Source: Apoderus coryli
Taxonomy: Eukaryota > Arthropoda > Insecta > Coleoptera > Attelabidae
DNA length: 64,000 nucleotides
Direction: 5' to 3'
Assembly (NCBI GenBank): GCA_911728435.2
Contig: OU452199.1
Location: 1,364,001 to 1,428,000, forward strand
A program made the position numbers and the translations under genes. Numbering within the stretch: position 1 is the stretch's first letter; every line of letters begins with the position of its first letter. This document shows positions 60,701 through 64,000 of this stretch, in pieces. The notes beneath the pieces were generated by a model that did not search any database, had not been told where the DNA came from, and was given only the letters and a program-made list of their open reading frames with translations.

Positions 60701-61784
60701 TCTTGGGTTTGGTTGGATTGGGTTCGCTTGGGTTGGGTTTGGGTTGGTATGGCTCTGTATGGATTGGTATGGTTTGGTAGGGTTTAATTAATTAAACTGC
60801 TTTTTGAATAACAAAAATGACGCCGCCGCCACTTTCTCCTATCTTGTTTTGTTTCATTTCTGCATCCCTCGTAACAAAGTCTTATTATCACTTAATTAAC
60901 AGGCCTCGTCGTCCTTTCTTATTTGGGTGGTTGTTGTCGTCGTCGTGAGGAAAATCTCTCATCGAAAACATCAAATCTAGGGTCCCCGGCAAACTCCACA
61001 AATTGCTCATACAATAGGAATTGGATACATTGTACAACCTTTTTATTTGGTGTCCAATGGAGACCTAAACAACTGATCATTTTAAAAATTTGGTTACTTC
61101 ATCATCACACTCACCTGCTTGTTACCCAATGTCCCTTCCAAAACGTATGCCATTAGATCCGGGACAACTTTATCATAAAACTCAGCGAAAGCCTCACGTT
61201 CCGGTGGATGTTTTCGAAAATTCAACCACCTATCCCAAAAGGGTTGATAACCCAAATTCTTCGGATCGACATAAACCATACCAGCACGTGAAACAGTTGC
61301 TGGGGAAGCAAACTGCAAATCGCCAACTTCAAAGAGCAGTGCACAAATTGGAGTTTGTAAACGGATTCGTTCACCTGAAGCAATTCAAGTTGAGTAAAAT
61401 ATTTCAGACGAATCACTGTGATTTGATTTAATTTACCATTGGCTAATGTCAGTAGTTTATTATCGTCCATTACTGAATTCATATTTTCAATCCACAAAGC
61501 ATCCACATCTCCGTCAAATAGAATGTAGCGTCGTTCAGGCTTTTCTGTTGGTTTATTCATTTCACGGAAAATATTTGAGAGTAAGCCATCGGTCCAATCA
61601 CGAGTGGCTGGGTCCAATATGCCTAAAAATTACTTCGTTATTAAAATGCCTAACCATTTCCGCAAAAAATTACCGTAAAGTTCAATGACTGAACACGCTT
61701 TTGGATTCAAAGTATTTATTTTGGTTGGCAGACCTAATACTGTTTGTGCTTTAGCCAAAGTTTGGATTACAACAGTTTTTCCCC
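35685..61784 (-). CDS. DNAH10: Axonemal dynein heavy chain 10, C-terminal 23 exons
   Basis: Exons A-W are 61674-61784, 61437-61622, 61115-61374, 56811-57521, 52867-53466, 52311-52815, 51992-52252, 48593-49961, 48152-48538, 47850-48094, 47609-47794, 44534-44790, 44316-44473, 43981-44259, 43693-43928, 43356-43639, 43079-43295, 42494-42625, 42145-42192, 36628-36722, 36280-36564, 36029-36208 and 35685-35981. They join in phase into 2,428 residues ending [12 protein letters not shown], very like the vertebrate DNAH10 end. The model covers AAA2 to the C-terminal domain. DNAH10 is a heavy chain of the two-headed inner arm I1/f, which moves axonemal microtubules. The 5' half lies beyond the window. 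All introns are GT-AG except a GC donor after exon L. Confidence 0.95.
36835..37015. other. DNAH10 intron sequence, nothing recognised
   Basis: Short AT-rich intron segment between exon T and the 5' truncation point of the plus-strand LINE. Confidence 0.3.
37016..39600 (+). mobile_element. Young 5'-truncated LINE (CR1 group) in DNAH10
   Basis: The element begins within the segment that follows the endonuclease ([20 protein letters not shown]). It contains one uninterrupted ORF and a 3' UTR, and ends in ATTATTATTATT at about 39563-39600. It lies antisense to DNAH10 between exons S and T. It is the only LINE copy here without a stop or frameshift in its remaining coding region. Confidence 0.85.
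37146..39185 (+). CDS. LINE ORF2: reverse transcriptase, intact frame
   Basis: The 679-codon frame has pre-RT ([18 protein letters not shown]), fingers ([40 protein letters not shown]), palm ([49 protein letters not shown]) and thumb ([15 protein letters not shown]). The C-terminal block is [19 protein letters not shown]. The chosen ATG is only the first in the open frame; the true protein began further upstream. The endonuclease is missing, so autonomous movement is impossible, but the RT core looks complete. Best placed in the CR1/L2-like group. Confidence 0.88.
   Translation: MENVNSKVEYLTSSINLLLDIHAPLRNYRFTKTYAPWLTPALLAIKKDRDRALTKFKRNRDENDRQHYKILRNMFTAALRREKKSYFRNINVHDQKNAWKSLKKLNINPKTKSLNLPPHLNKPEIINDHFINCIPHLDPNEEMISFYQSRTRFDNMSQFEFSPVTETDVLRVIASIKTKAVGSDGINIDTIRLCVPFLLPYITHIMNVCLSHSVFPDSWKNAVVLPLPKKSSTKTLDNLRPISILPAFSKILEKVMEQQLRVYFSKYSVIPILQSGFRARHDCVSALLNLTDDILSATDERKLTVLILLDFSRAFDTVNHRMLRSILHYVGLSRSALELMANYMAKRHQAVDLGGNRSNYRANTGGVPQGSALSPLLFTLYTSNFPAAFVSCDQHYYADDTQLCLSFHPGDTVGAVAAINADLHALSCYSRDHCLKLNPDKTVAVLFGAKNDRLRFLESHQDSITMESSTIHFKSSVKSLGLTIDVDFRFGNHITRSIQMGFINLKLIFQHRHILTRSLKEKLCEAMVLSHLNYCDVIYSPCLTYAMKTRIQKLQNACLRLIFGIRRTERISHTLRLVGWLNMEQRRYLHTACRFYNVLCDKSPPYLYEKIRFRTDIHNINIRHKNTLTPPAHSTELFKRSFSYAITKCINGLPAKLKSLSKSRFKTCMRDMLFNGQLG
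39605..40720 (+). pseudogene. Jockey-like LINE relic in DNAH10
   Basis: The plus strand reads a broken FVEYNG/APQG region, [88 protein letters not shown] and a C-terminus at 40617. FADD is intact, but there are frameshifts near 39720, 40010 and 40350. Same family as 22500-23750 and 32275-33640. Confidence 0.83.
40740..41345 (+). pseudogene. Penelope-like element end with GIY-YIG endonuclease
   Basis: A hammerhead-bearing terminal segment (40740-40815) is followed by [20 protein letters not shown], a thumb/linker part, and [21 protein letters not shown] one-base shift then leads into [20 protein letters not shown] and a tail ending at 41343. The CX2C motif directly before KYIGQT, with later R, E and H residues, fits the C-terminal GIY-YIG nuclease of Penelope-like retroelements. 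The RT is missing. The pairing of terminal repeat and nuclease shows where the hammerhead cores of this window come from. Confidence 0.8.
40780..40813 (-). ncRNA. Hammerhead-like core at PLE end
   Basis: Minus strand: CTGAAGA, helix GTGC pairing with GCAC around an eight-base loop, then GAAAC-GTTGC. It lies directly in front of PLE coding sequence, which ties this motif class to Penelope-like elements. Confidence 0.55.
41346..41570 (+). repeat. LINE/PLE 3' debris with shared tail
   Basis: Untranslated sequence ends with CTTGTTATTGGGCGAAAGCC, TGTTAGGCAATAAAG and an ATT microsatellite, the shared LINE 3' terminus. Confidence 0.55.
41571..41764 (-). other. Unrecognised minus-strand open frame
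   Basis: The minus strand reads [20 protein letters not shown], then [17 protein letters not shown] and [10 protein letters not shown]. Composition and aromatic content look protein-like, but I recognise no family. It lies between two LINE tails in the DNAH10 S-T intron, so it may be a fragment of an unrecognised mobile element. Confidence 0.25.
41790..42105 (+). repeat. LINE 3' UTR with shared tail
   Basis: The segment ends CTTGTAATTGGGTTCCTGAA, CCTGTTAGACAATAAAGAG and an ATT run. It is the 3' UTR of a strongly 5'-truncated LINE, close to DNAH10 exon S. Confidence 0.6.
42145..42192 (-). CDS. DNAH10: DNAH10 exon S, 48 nt
   Basis: A small exon encodes [15 protein letters not shown] between the conserved ELQPQV of exon R and the GISREEF segment of exon T. 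It has an acceptor CTAG and donor GTAAAG, and its phases fit both neighbours. The segment is a poorly conserved acidic linker in DNAH10. The next intron is 5.4 kb and packed with LINEs. Confidence 0.8.
42494..43928 (-). CDS. DNAH10: DNAH10 exons O-R: AAA6 and C-terminal region
   Basis: Exon O (43693-43928) reads [12 protein letters not shown] and [12 protein letters not shown] with [12 protein letters not shown]. Exon P (43356-43639) reads [20 protein letters not shown] and [17 protein letters not shown]. Exon Q (43079-43295) reads [20 protein letters not shown]. Exon R (42494-42625) reads [13 protein letters not shown]. These are strongly conserved AAA6-to-C-terminal blocks in all axonemal dyneins. 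Confidence 0.95.
43981..44790 (-). CDS. DNAH10: DNAH10 exons L-N: AAA6 region
   Basis: Exon L (44534-44790) reads [20 protein letters not shown] and [13 protein letters not shown]. It ends in AAG followed by GCAAGA, a GC-type donor. Exon M (44316-44473) reads [17 protein letters not shown]. Exon N (43981-44259) reads [20 protein letters not shown] and [16 protein letters not shown], the degenerate P-loop region of AAA6. Confidence 0.94.
44864..45026. repeat. 163-bp MITE in DNAH10 intron K-L
   Basis: Ends are TGTACAGGGGGTGGGCACTT and its inverse (AAGTGCCCACCCTGTACA), about 24 bp with a 2-nt difference. The interior is AT-rich and non-coding. It is a typical miniature inverted-repeat element. 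Confidence 0.75.
45208..45245 (-). ncRNA. Hammerhead-like core, left arm
   Basis: Minus strand: CTGAAGA, helix II GGCAAC pairing with GTTGCC around AGATGTAT, then GAAAC-GTTG. All core bases are conserved. One A is unpaired before helix II. Confidence 0.55.
45349..46205 (+). pseudogene. Inverted partial duplicate of DNAH10 exon H
   Basis: The plus strand encodes the end of stalk coiled coil 1, the microtubule-binding domain, most of coiled coil 2 and the start of AAA5. It matches exon H almost residue for residue, with about five substitutions such as KAGFVLL for KAGFGLL. It begins at GGTTGTTGTGGGTAA (49555 in the parent). It runs through VPLTVPFR and into the first 7-12 bases of the following intron (GTAAGAA). 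A block of 39 codons after RRRMEL is missing in frame. There is no stop codon; the frame is open from 45185 to 46198. Expression as protein is unlikely because there is no promoter or start context. Confidence 0.9.
46294..46326 (+). ncRNA. Hammerhead-like core, right arm (mutated)
   Basis: Plus strand: CTGAAGA, helix GGCAAC pairing with GTTGCC, then GTAAC in place of GAAAC. The core adenine is changed, so this copy should not cleave. Confidence 0.5.
46429..46680. repeat. Purine-rich low-complexity tract
   Basis: About 250 bases of A/G-rich sequence with AGAAG and AACAAAG motifs, ending in GAGAGAGAGAG. It has no coding sense. In the DNAH10 transcript this would be a pyrimidine-rich stretch. 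Confidence 0.5.
46735..47010. mobile_element. 276-bp MITE with 74-bp inverted repeats
   Basis: The ends TGAAAAATAATTTAATGGCA and their inverse match over about 74 bp with four differences, leaving a core of about 130 bp. ATGGTGGCTAATG occurs at 46684-46696 and again at 47010-47022, overlapping the right tip. The left copy is 38 bp from the left tip, so it is not a simple target duplication. A partial relative lies at 3430-3540. Confidence 0.85.
47023..47608. other. DNAH10 intron K-L, nothing recognised
   Basis: Intron sequence with a GC-richer patch (about 47110-47200, containing GCGATAGCCGCG and CGACTATCGC, weakly self-complementary). Minus-strand frames here show no domain. Confidence 0.3.
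47609..48538 (-). CDS. DNAH10: DNAH10 exons I-K: AAA5 region
   Basis: Exon I (48152-48538) starts after TTTCTTAG and reads [20 protein letters not shown] and [16 protein letters not shown], the AAA5 hallmark. Exon J (47850-48094) reads [20 protein letters not shown] and a coiled segment. Exon K (47609-47794) reads [20 protein letters not shown] and [12 protein letters not shown]. An alternative AG 27 nt upstream of exon I would insert extra residues and fits homologues less well. Confidence 0.94.
48593..49961 (-). CDS. DNAH10: DNAH10 exon H: AAA4 lid, stalk and microtubule-binding domain
   Basis: This 1,369-nt exon encodes about 455 residues. It opens with [18 protein letters not shown] and a [17 protein letters not shown] block (AAA4 end). 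Stalk coiled coil 1 follows (roughly residues 120-225, heptad-rich, many E/K/A). The microtubule-binding domain comes next (roughly 226-340, with [20 protein letters not shown] and [19 protein letters not shown]), then coiled coil 2 and the start of AAA5. A near-identical antisense copy of most of this exon sits in a downstream intron at 45349-46205. Confidence 0.95.
50105..51560 (-). pseudogene. Jockey/BS-like LINE in DNAH10 intron G-H
   Basis: The minus strand reads [135 protein letters not shown] and [24 protein letters not shown] is intact, but frames break near 50990 and 51230. It has the same orientation as DNAH10 and is related to 33645-35521. Confidence 0.87.
51575..51770 (+). pseudogene. 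Tc1-like transposase fragment
   Basis: The plus strand reads [20 protein letters not shown], then FIGDDFMY. Broken traces of EYLAEVEKS, the aspartate-rich block and an IEHVWDTLG-like end follow. The HDNARPH motif between them is deleted. This is the C-terminal half of a decayed Tc1-family transposase in the DNAH10 intron. Confidence 0.6.
51992..52815 (-). CDS. DNAH10: DNAH10 exons F-G: AAA4
   Basis: Exon F (52311-52815) reads [37 protein letters not shown] and the AAA4 P-loop [19 protein letters not shown]. Exon G (51992-52252) reads [20 protein letters not shown], then [20 protein letters not shown]. The P-loop has Cys and Ala where most family members have Ser and Gln. A donor inside CAATTGG|GTAGGT joins in phase with exon G. 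Confidence 0.94.
52867..53466 (-). CDS. DNAH10: DNAH10 exon E: AAA3 C-terminal part
   Basis: The exon encodes 200 residues beginning [20 protein letters not shown] and continuing [40 protein letters not shown] and [17 protein letters not shown]. It follows directly on the Walker B of exon D. A LINE occupies the intron between exons D and E. Confidence 0.95.
53640..55375 (+). pseudogene. RTE-like LINE in DNAH10 intron D-E
   Basis: The plus strand reads pre-RT ([16 protein letters not shown]), [78 protein letters not shown] and [38 protein letters not shown] and a C-terminus with [17 protein letters not shown] and [11 protein letters not shown] follow to 55349. GAAGAAGAAG marks the 3' end. About 22 nt coding QGCVLSP are missing after GVR, and the YADD box is deleted. 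It is antisense to DNAH10. Confidence 0.87.
55390..55757. repeat. Dispersed repeat X, copy 1
   Basis: A 370-bp non-coding unit with landmarks TTGTTCGAAGAATGACATG, ATTAAATGTCGGA, GAAGCTAGTAGTTGGGGAG and CCGCTAATTCAAAATGGTTA. It is a diverged copy of 56329-56702, in the same orientation. It has no inverted repeats or coding sense. Confidence 0.75.
55739..56220 (-). pseudogene. RTE-like LINE fragment, endonuclease/pre-RT junction
   Basis: The minus strand reads [59 protein letters not shown] and [14 protein letters not shown]. It then needs a frame change into a [18 protein letters not shown] segment. This is the region between endonuclease and RT in the family of 53640-55375. It lies between two direct copies of repeat X. 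Confidence 0.65.
56258..56702. repeat. Dispersed repeat X, copy 2 (most complete)
   Basis: It carries the same landmarks as copy 1, plus a left part (GGGTTTTACGAAGAGCAATA ... AATGAATAAC) that is shared with 61993-62044. This copy defines the full unit of about 445 bp. It lies in intron D-E of DNAH10. Confidence 0.75.
56811..57521 (-). CDS. DNAH10: DNAH10 exon D: AAA2 lid and AAA3 nucleotide site
   Basis: The exon encodes 237 residues from [20 protein letters not shown] to [10 protein letters not shown]. It carries the AAA3 Walker [15 protein letters not shown], the [20 protein letters not shown] segment and the Walker [12 protein letters not shown]. It is phase 0 at both ends with CAG|GTAAGG as donor. 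Confidence 0.95.
58607..59815 (+). other. Foreign block inside the minisatellite (LINE 5' end?)
   Basis: The sequence changes abruptly from the TTAGG-rich repeat into GGGGGCCCGCACCTTGTGGG and returns abruptly at GAGAGAAGG|TTAAGTTCAG. It is much richer in G+C than the window. A GC-rich leader of about 200 bp precedes an open frame. This layout resembles a LINE 5' UTR plus ORF1, cut off at its 3' side. Confidence 0.6.
58811..59836 (+). CDS. ORF1-like coiled-coil protein, 3'-truncated
   Basis: A 341-codon frame encodes a hydrophilic protein. The N-terminal 120 residues are rich in G, S, T and P. A central part has [20 protein letters not shown] and [20 protein letters not shown]. The last 90 residues have strong heptad character ([37 protein letters not shown]). 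A coiled coil without an RT fits the ORF1 of an R1/I-group LINE or a gag-like protein, but I do not recognise the family. The final residues (SSVRFVR) are minisatellite sequence, so the natural C-terminus, where zinc knuckles would be expected, is lost. Confidence 0.55.
   Translation: MYQTDDGDGHGPRAAPYFKIMESTTKRDKTYGAGVGSPIPVGEGCVMAGTPRSSTSYCQVPEVRDQARVLEDVTGNGKSITNLIELTAEGTELRSSQQINPILQSFFEKGARGRRGSAPASTTEGGLNTSIVDLQWDEETQCSKKRKINTTPEKGDLNRDIFDENVKKRGMRRKLVSLIKEARDCIRDAQDNQEPRSRLMDGLETLYGIISHMATDEITQALAIRDRDYVGLANSAEMEKLTATSDKLWKFCKENKNVHKEVKNMADELRAQSRTLTREQTTNHTKTLKIQEEIETLKRELDVANGKIIILEKTGKEIGGNRKEATERDEERRLSSVRFVR
60791..61114. other. DNAH10 intron C-D, nothing recognised
   Basis: Intron sequence between the minisatellite and the exon C donor. 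Small GTC/GAC runs (GTTGTTGTCGTCGTCGTGAG) are the only feature. Confidence 0.3.
61115..61784 (-). CDS. DNAH10: DNAH10 exons A-C: AAA2
   Basis: Exon A (61674-61784) opens inside the AAA2 P-loop ([18 protein letters not shown]). Exon B (61437-61622) reads [20 protein letters not shown] and [20 protein letters not shown]. Exon C (61115-61374) reads [20 protein letters not shown] and [19 protein letters not shown]. The preceding exon with the first half of the P-loop is not found up to 64000, so the gene continues outside the window. Confidence 0.94.
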
Positions 61785-61992
61785 CTAGAAATAAACAAAA
61801 CAAGTTACTAGAACACAGTACCGTTGTAATAAGATACCACGCCACTGGTATTATGTATACTAGTTGGGTGATTTTATAGATATTTTCTTTTAGTTTGGGA
61901 AATATAATATTTTTGTGAATATTATTTTAAGTAGAAATGTTCCTAAACTAAAATTTAAGGGTCTGTTTTCTATCTATCTTATCGTGTATTGA

Positions 61993-62044
61993 TATGGGTT
62001 TTACGAAGAGCAATAAAAACATCTACAAGTAGGTAAATGAATAA
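61993..62044. repeat. Dispersed repeat X, copy 3 left part
   Basis: GGGTTTTACGAAGAGCAATA through AATGAATAAC matches 56262-56305. The unit is then interrupted by the LINE fragment at 62045-63866 and resumes at about 63868. Confidence 0.7.
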
Positions 62045-63866
62045 CATGGTATTCATGGTAAGCTGTTTCAACTGCCCCATTACACAATCCGCATTGTAGG
62101 TCCCCATTGTACAGCCCCATCTTATTTAGGTGGTCTCTCAGAGCGCAATACCCAGTAAGGAGTCCCATAGTTATTCGCATCTGACTCCTGCTTAATGATA
62201 GCAGTTTTTCAGTGCGTTTTGTGGCTGCACCAGGTATAAACCTCTTCCCATGCTCCTGCTTGGGAATATGTTCCCAATATCTCTGGTGCTCGCTTTTGGC
62301 CCAGCACTTGAGGAGTTCCCTCGCCGTTGTTTTAGACAAGCCCAGCGCAGGTTCCGTGCCAGGATATGTGGTTTCAGAGGCTTGTCTAGCCAGCCAATCC
62401 GCTCTCTCGTTGCCTTCTATTCCCGAGAGCCCCACTACATTAACCCTATTGTGGTCCGCCAAGGCCCTAAGTTTTGTTTGGCATTCCCATACCAGTTTGG
62501 TTGTAACCTTGGGACTTCTCAGAGCCCTTAAGGCCACCTGGCTATCTGAACATATATTGATTCGCTTGTTTGTATAAGCCCTCAATCTGTTTAGTTTTGC
62601 ACACTGCAGAATTGCAAACACTTCCGCTTGAAATACGGATGTGTTTTTCCCCAGTGAGAATCTTAGATTCGTGTTCCTTGTCTCACTGTATATTCCTGCA
62701 CCACTTTCGGTTTTTGACCCGTCTGTAAACCAGGTTATCCCTCTCAGTGTCCGTATCAAGAACTTCGCGGTCCGTAATATGCACTTCGAAGTTTATGTCA
62801 AATTCAAATTTTGGTATGATGTGGTCCATGGGCATGTCTATGATGCCATCCCCCATACATACCCCAATTTTGGTATGTCCCCGATAAGTGGGTACAGTTC
62901 CTACCAACTCTCGCAGTCTAATGAATGCAGCCCCCGCCTCCATCCTTACCATGATGTCCAAGGGTGGGAGGTTCAGCAATACTTCCATTGCGGCTATCGG
63001 AGTAGTTCTAAAAGCGCCCGTCATTGCTAAGCAGGCAAGCCTCTGTACCCTGCCCAACTCAGCAATAGCGGTATGCTGTTCCGTTTTCGTCCACCAAATC
63101 AGCGACGAGTATGTTATCATAGGTCTAACTACTGCAGTGTACAACCAGTGCATCATTTTTGGATTTAGTCCCCATGTTTTCCCATGAGAGCGTCTGAGTA
63201 ACATAAGCGTTCTCTCCGCTCTTGCTCTGGTTCTTTTAAGGTGTGCGGTCCAGGTAAGCTTTGAGTCTAGAGTGACCCCTAAATACTTTACCTCCCCGGA
63301 CATTTTTACGATTTCACCTTGAAGGTACAGTGGTCCTAGTCCCTCTGTTTTCTTCCTCTTGGTGAAAGCGATCATTGCTGACTTTGACGGTCTCATTCTT
63401 AGTCCCTGTTCCAAAGTCCAGCTTGTTGCATACGTTCCCTTACTATGCTATTAAACTTTCCCTGGACATGTATGACTAGGTCGTCTGCAAAGCCCAGAAC
63501 CCCAAATCCTTCATTGTCCAGAACTCTTAGCAACTCGTCTATAACAAGGTTCCACATCAAAGGAGATAGTACTCCCCCCTGCGGGCACCCTCGTACAGGC
63601 TGAGCTATTATTGTATCCCCCATTACTGAGATACATACCATTCTTCCTTTAAGCACGCAGTTTATCCACCTGCAGCAAGTCGCATTGATGCCTCGTTGCC
63701 TCAGTGCTCCTAGCATTGAGTTCGTTAAAACGTTATCGAAGGCTCCCTGTATGTCCAGGAAGATTACAAGTAGAACCTCCCTGCTCTCCAGGGCGTATTC
63801 CGCCTTACTAACTAATTGATGCAGCGCTGTCTCAGTCGACATGCCGCATCTAAACGCATGTTGGTT
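62045..63866 (-). pseudogene. LINE with RNase H (I/LOA/R1 group), internal fragment
   Basis: The minus strand reads FRCGMSTETALHQLVSKAEY, LDIQGAFDNVLTNSML, RGCPQGGVLSPLMWNLVIDE and GFADDLVIHVQGKFN (63399-63860). After a frameshift it reads MRPSKSAMIAFTKRKK, EVKYLGVTLDSKLTWTAHLK and VVRPMITYSSLIWW (62683-63414). An RNase H follows (ITWFTDGSKTESGAGIYS, VFQAEVFAILQCAK, NICSDSQVALRALRS, GIEGNERADWLA) and the start of a CGLCNGAVETAYHE knuckle. The WVPGH part of RNase H is deleted. Both the 5' and 3' ends of the element are missing. Confidence 0.85.
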
Positions 63867-64000
63867 TTTGTCTCTTTTCTTTGTTCAACTTTCAGAAACA
63901 GATGGACCGTGTTTTCTTGTTCGAAGAATGACATGTTCACTTTTGAACATCGAAACGCCTTCATGTAAATTAAATGTCGGACTTTTATTATTATATACAG
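63867..64000. repeat. Dispersed repeat X, copy 3 right part
   Basis: TTGTTCGAAGAATGACATG, CGAAACGCCTTCATGTAAAT and TTAAATGTCGGAC match 56329-56460. Relative to that copy a short internal piece (about 25 bp after GACATGTT) is missing. The unit runs off the window. Confidence 0.7.

Larger units (their letters stand above)
57580..60785. repeat. TTGGGT-rich minisatellite in DNAH10 intron C-D
   Basis: About 2 kb of tandem units of 87-166 bp, interrupted by a 1.2-kb foreign block. Each unit has an anchor (GGTAGCCAAAGAATACATAC, then CTACTATTACTGTTATTATT) and a run of degenerate TTGGGT, TTCGCT and TTAGG hexamers and pentamers. Anchor positions are near 57647, 57773, 57903, 58058, 58184, 58330, 58485, 59833, 59983, 60137, 60303, 60421, 60508 and 60645. 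The order 126-130-155 recurs as 126-146-155, so three-unit blocks were duplicated. The plus strand is G/T-rich; the DNAH10 transcript would be C/A-rich here. Confidence 0.92.

Noticed and set aside
57580..60785. Possible CRISPR-like array or true interstitial telomere
   Set aside because: Units are long and variable with no unique spacers, and the TTAGG/TTGGGT motifs are part of a larger unit rather than a pure telomeric tandem.
60238..60791. Short open frames with N/P- or W/G-rich repeats
   Set aside because: They are translations of the minisatellite, not genes.

Overview
The window looks like a beetle-like or other insect nuclear chromosome. It is AT-rich, its genes are split by GT-AG introns, and it is crowded with decayed retrotransposons. 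Four protein-coding host genes can be assembled exon by exon. On the minus strand these are a TMEM50A/B-type membrane protein (5906-8281, 4 exons, 154 aa), a GK5-type FGGY carbohydrate kinase (9302-16878, 10 exons, 517 aa), and the C-terminal 2,428 residues of the axonemal dynein heavy chain DNAH10 (35685-61784, 23 exons; the 5' part lies beyond 64000). On the plus strand there is a TMEM38/TRIC cation channel (24585-28606, 4 exons, 276 aa). All exon phases in these models agree. The insect assignment rests on gene content and repeat types; the order (Coleoptera?) is a guess.

Layout. 1-5905: LINE relics and AT-rich spacer. 5906-8281: TMEM50, with a LINE in its last intron. 8282-9301: spacer. 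9302-16878: GK5, with a LINE in intron 7 and a 2.45-kb inverted-repeat element filling most of intron 3. 16921-23750: LINE relics, including an RTE-like element interrupted by another RTE fragment with a 13-bp target duplication. 24585-28606: TMEM38, with a full-length but frameshifted mariner in intron 2. 28700-35612: a pile of LINE, RTE and BEL/Pao fragments. 35685-64000: DNAH10, whose introns hold LINEs, a Penelope-like element (PLE) end, MITEs, a 3.2-kb TTGGGT-rich minisatellite and a foreign ORF1-like block.

The most unusual locus is 45109-46428, inside the DNAH10 intron between exons K and L. Inverted arms of about 220 bp, each carrying a hammerhead-like core of the type seen at Penelope-like element ends, flank a near-identical copy of the DNAH10 stalk and microtubule-binding exon. 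The copy runs antisense to the gene and includes the first bases of the following intron. One DNAH10 primary transcript would therefore contain both the exon and its complement, so it could form a long hairpin. Five hammerhead-like cores occur in the window. Their helix II sequences differ but keep pairing, which argues for a conserved RNA fold.

The genes do not form a functional cluster. TMEM50 and TMEM38 are membrane proteins, GK5 is a metabolic kinase, and DNAH10 is an inner-arm dynein chain which in insects is expected in sperm flagella and ciliated sensory neurons.
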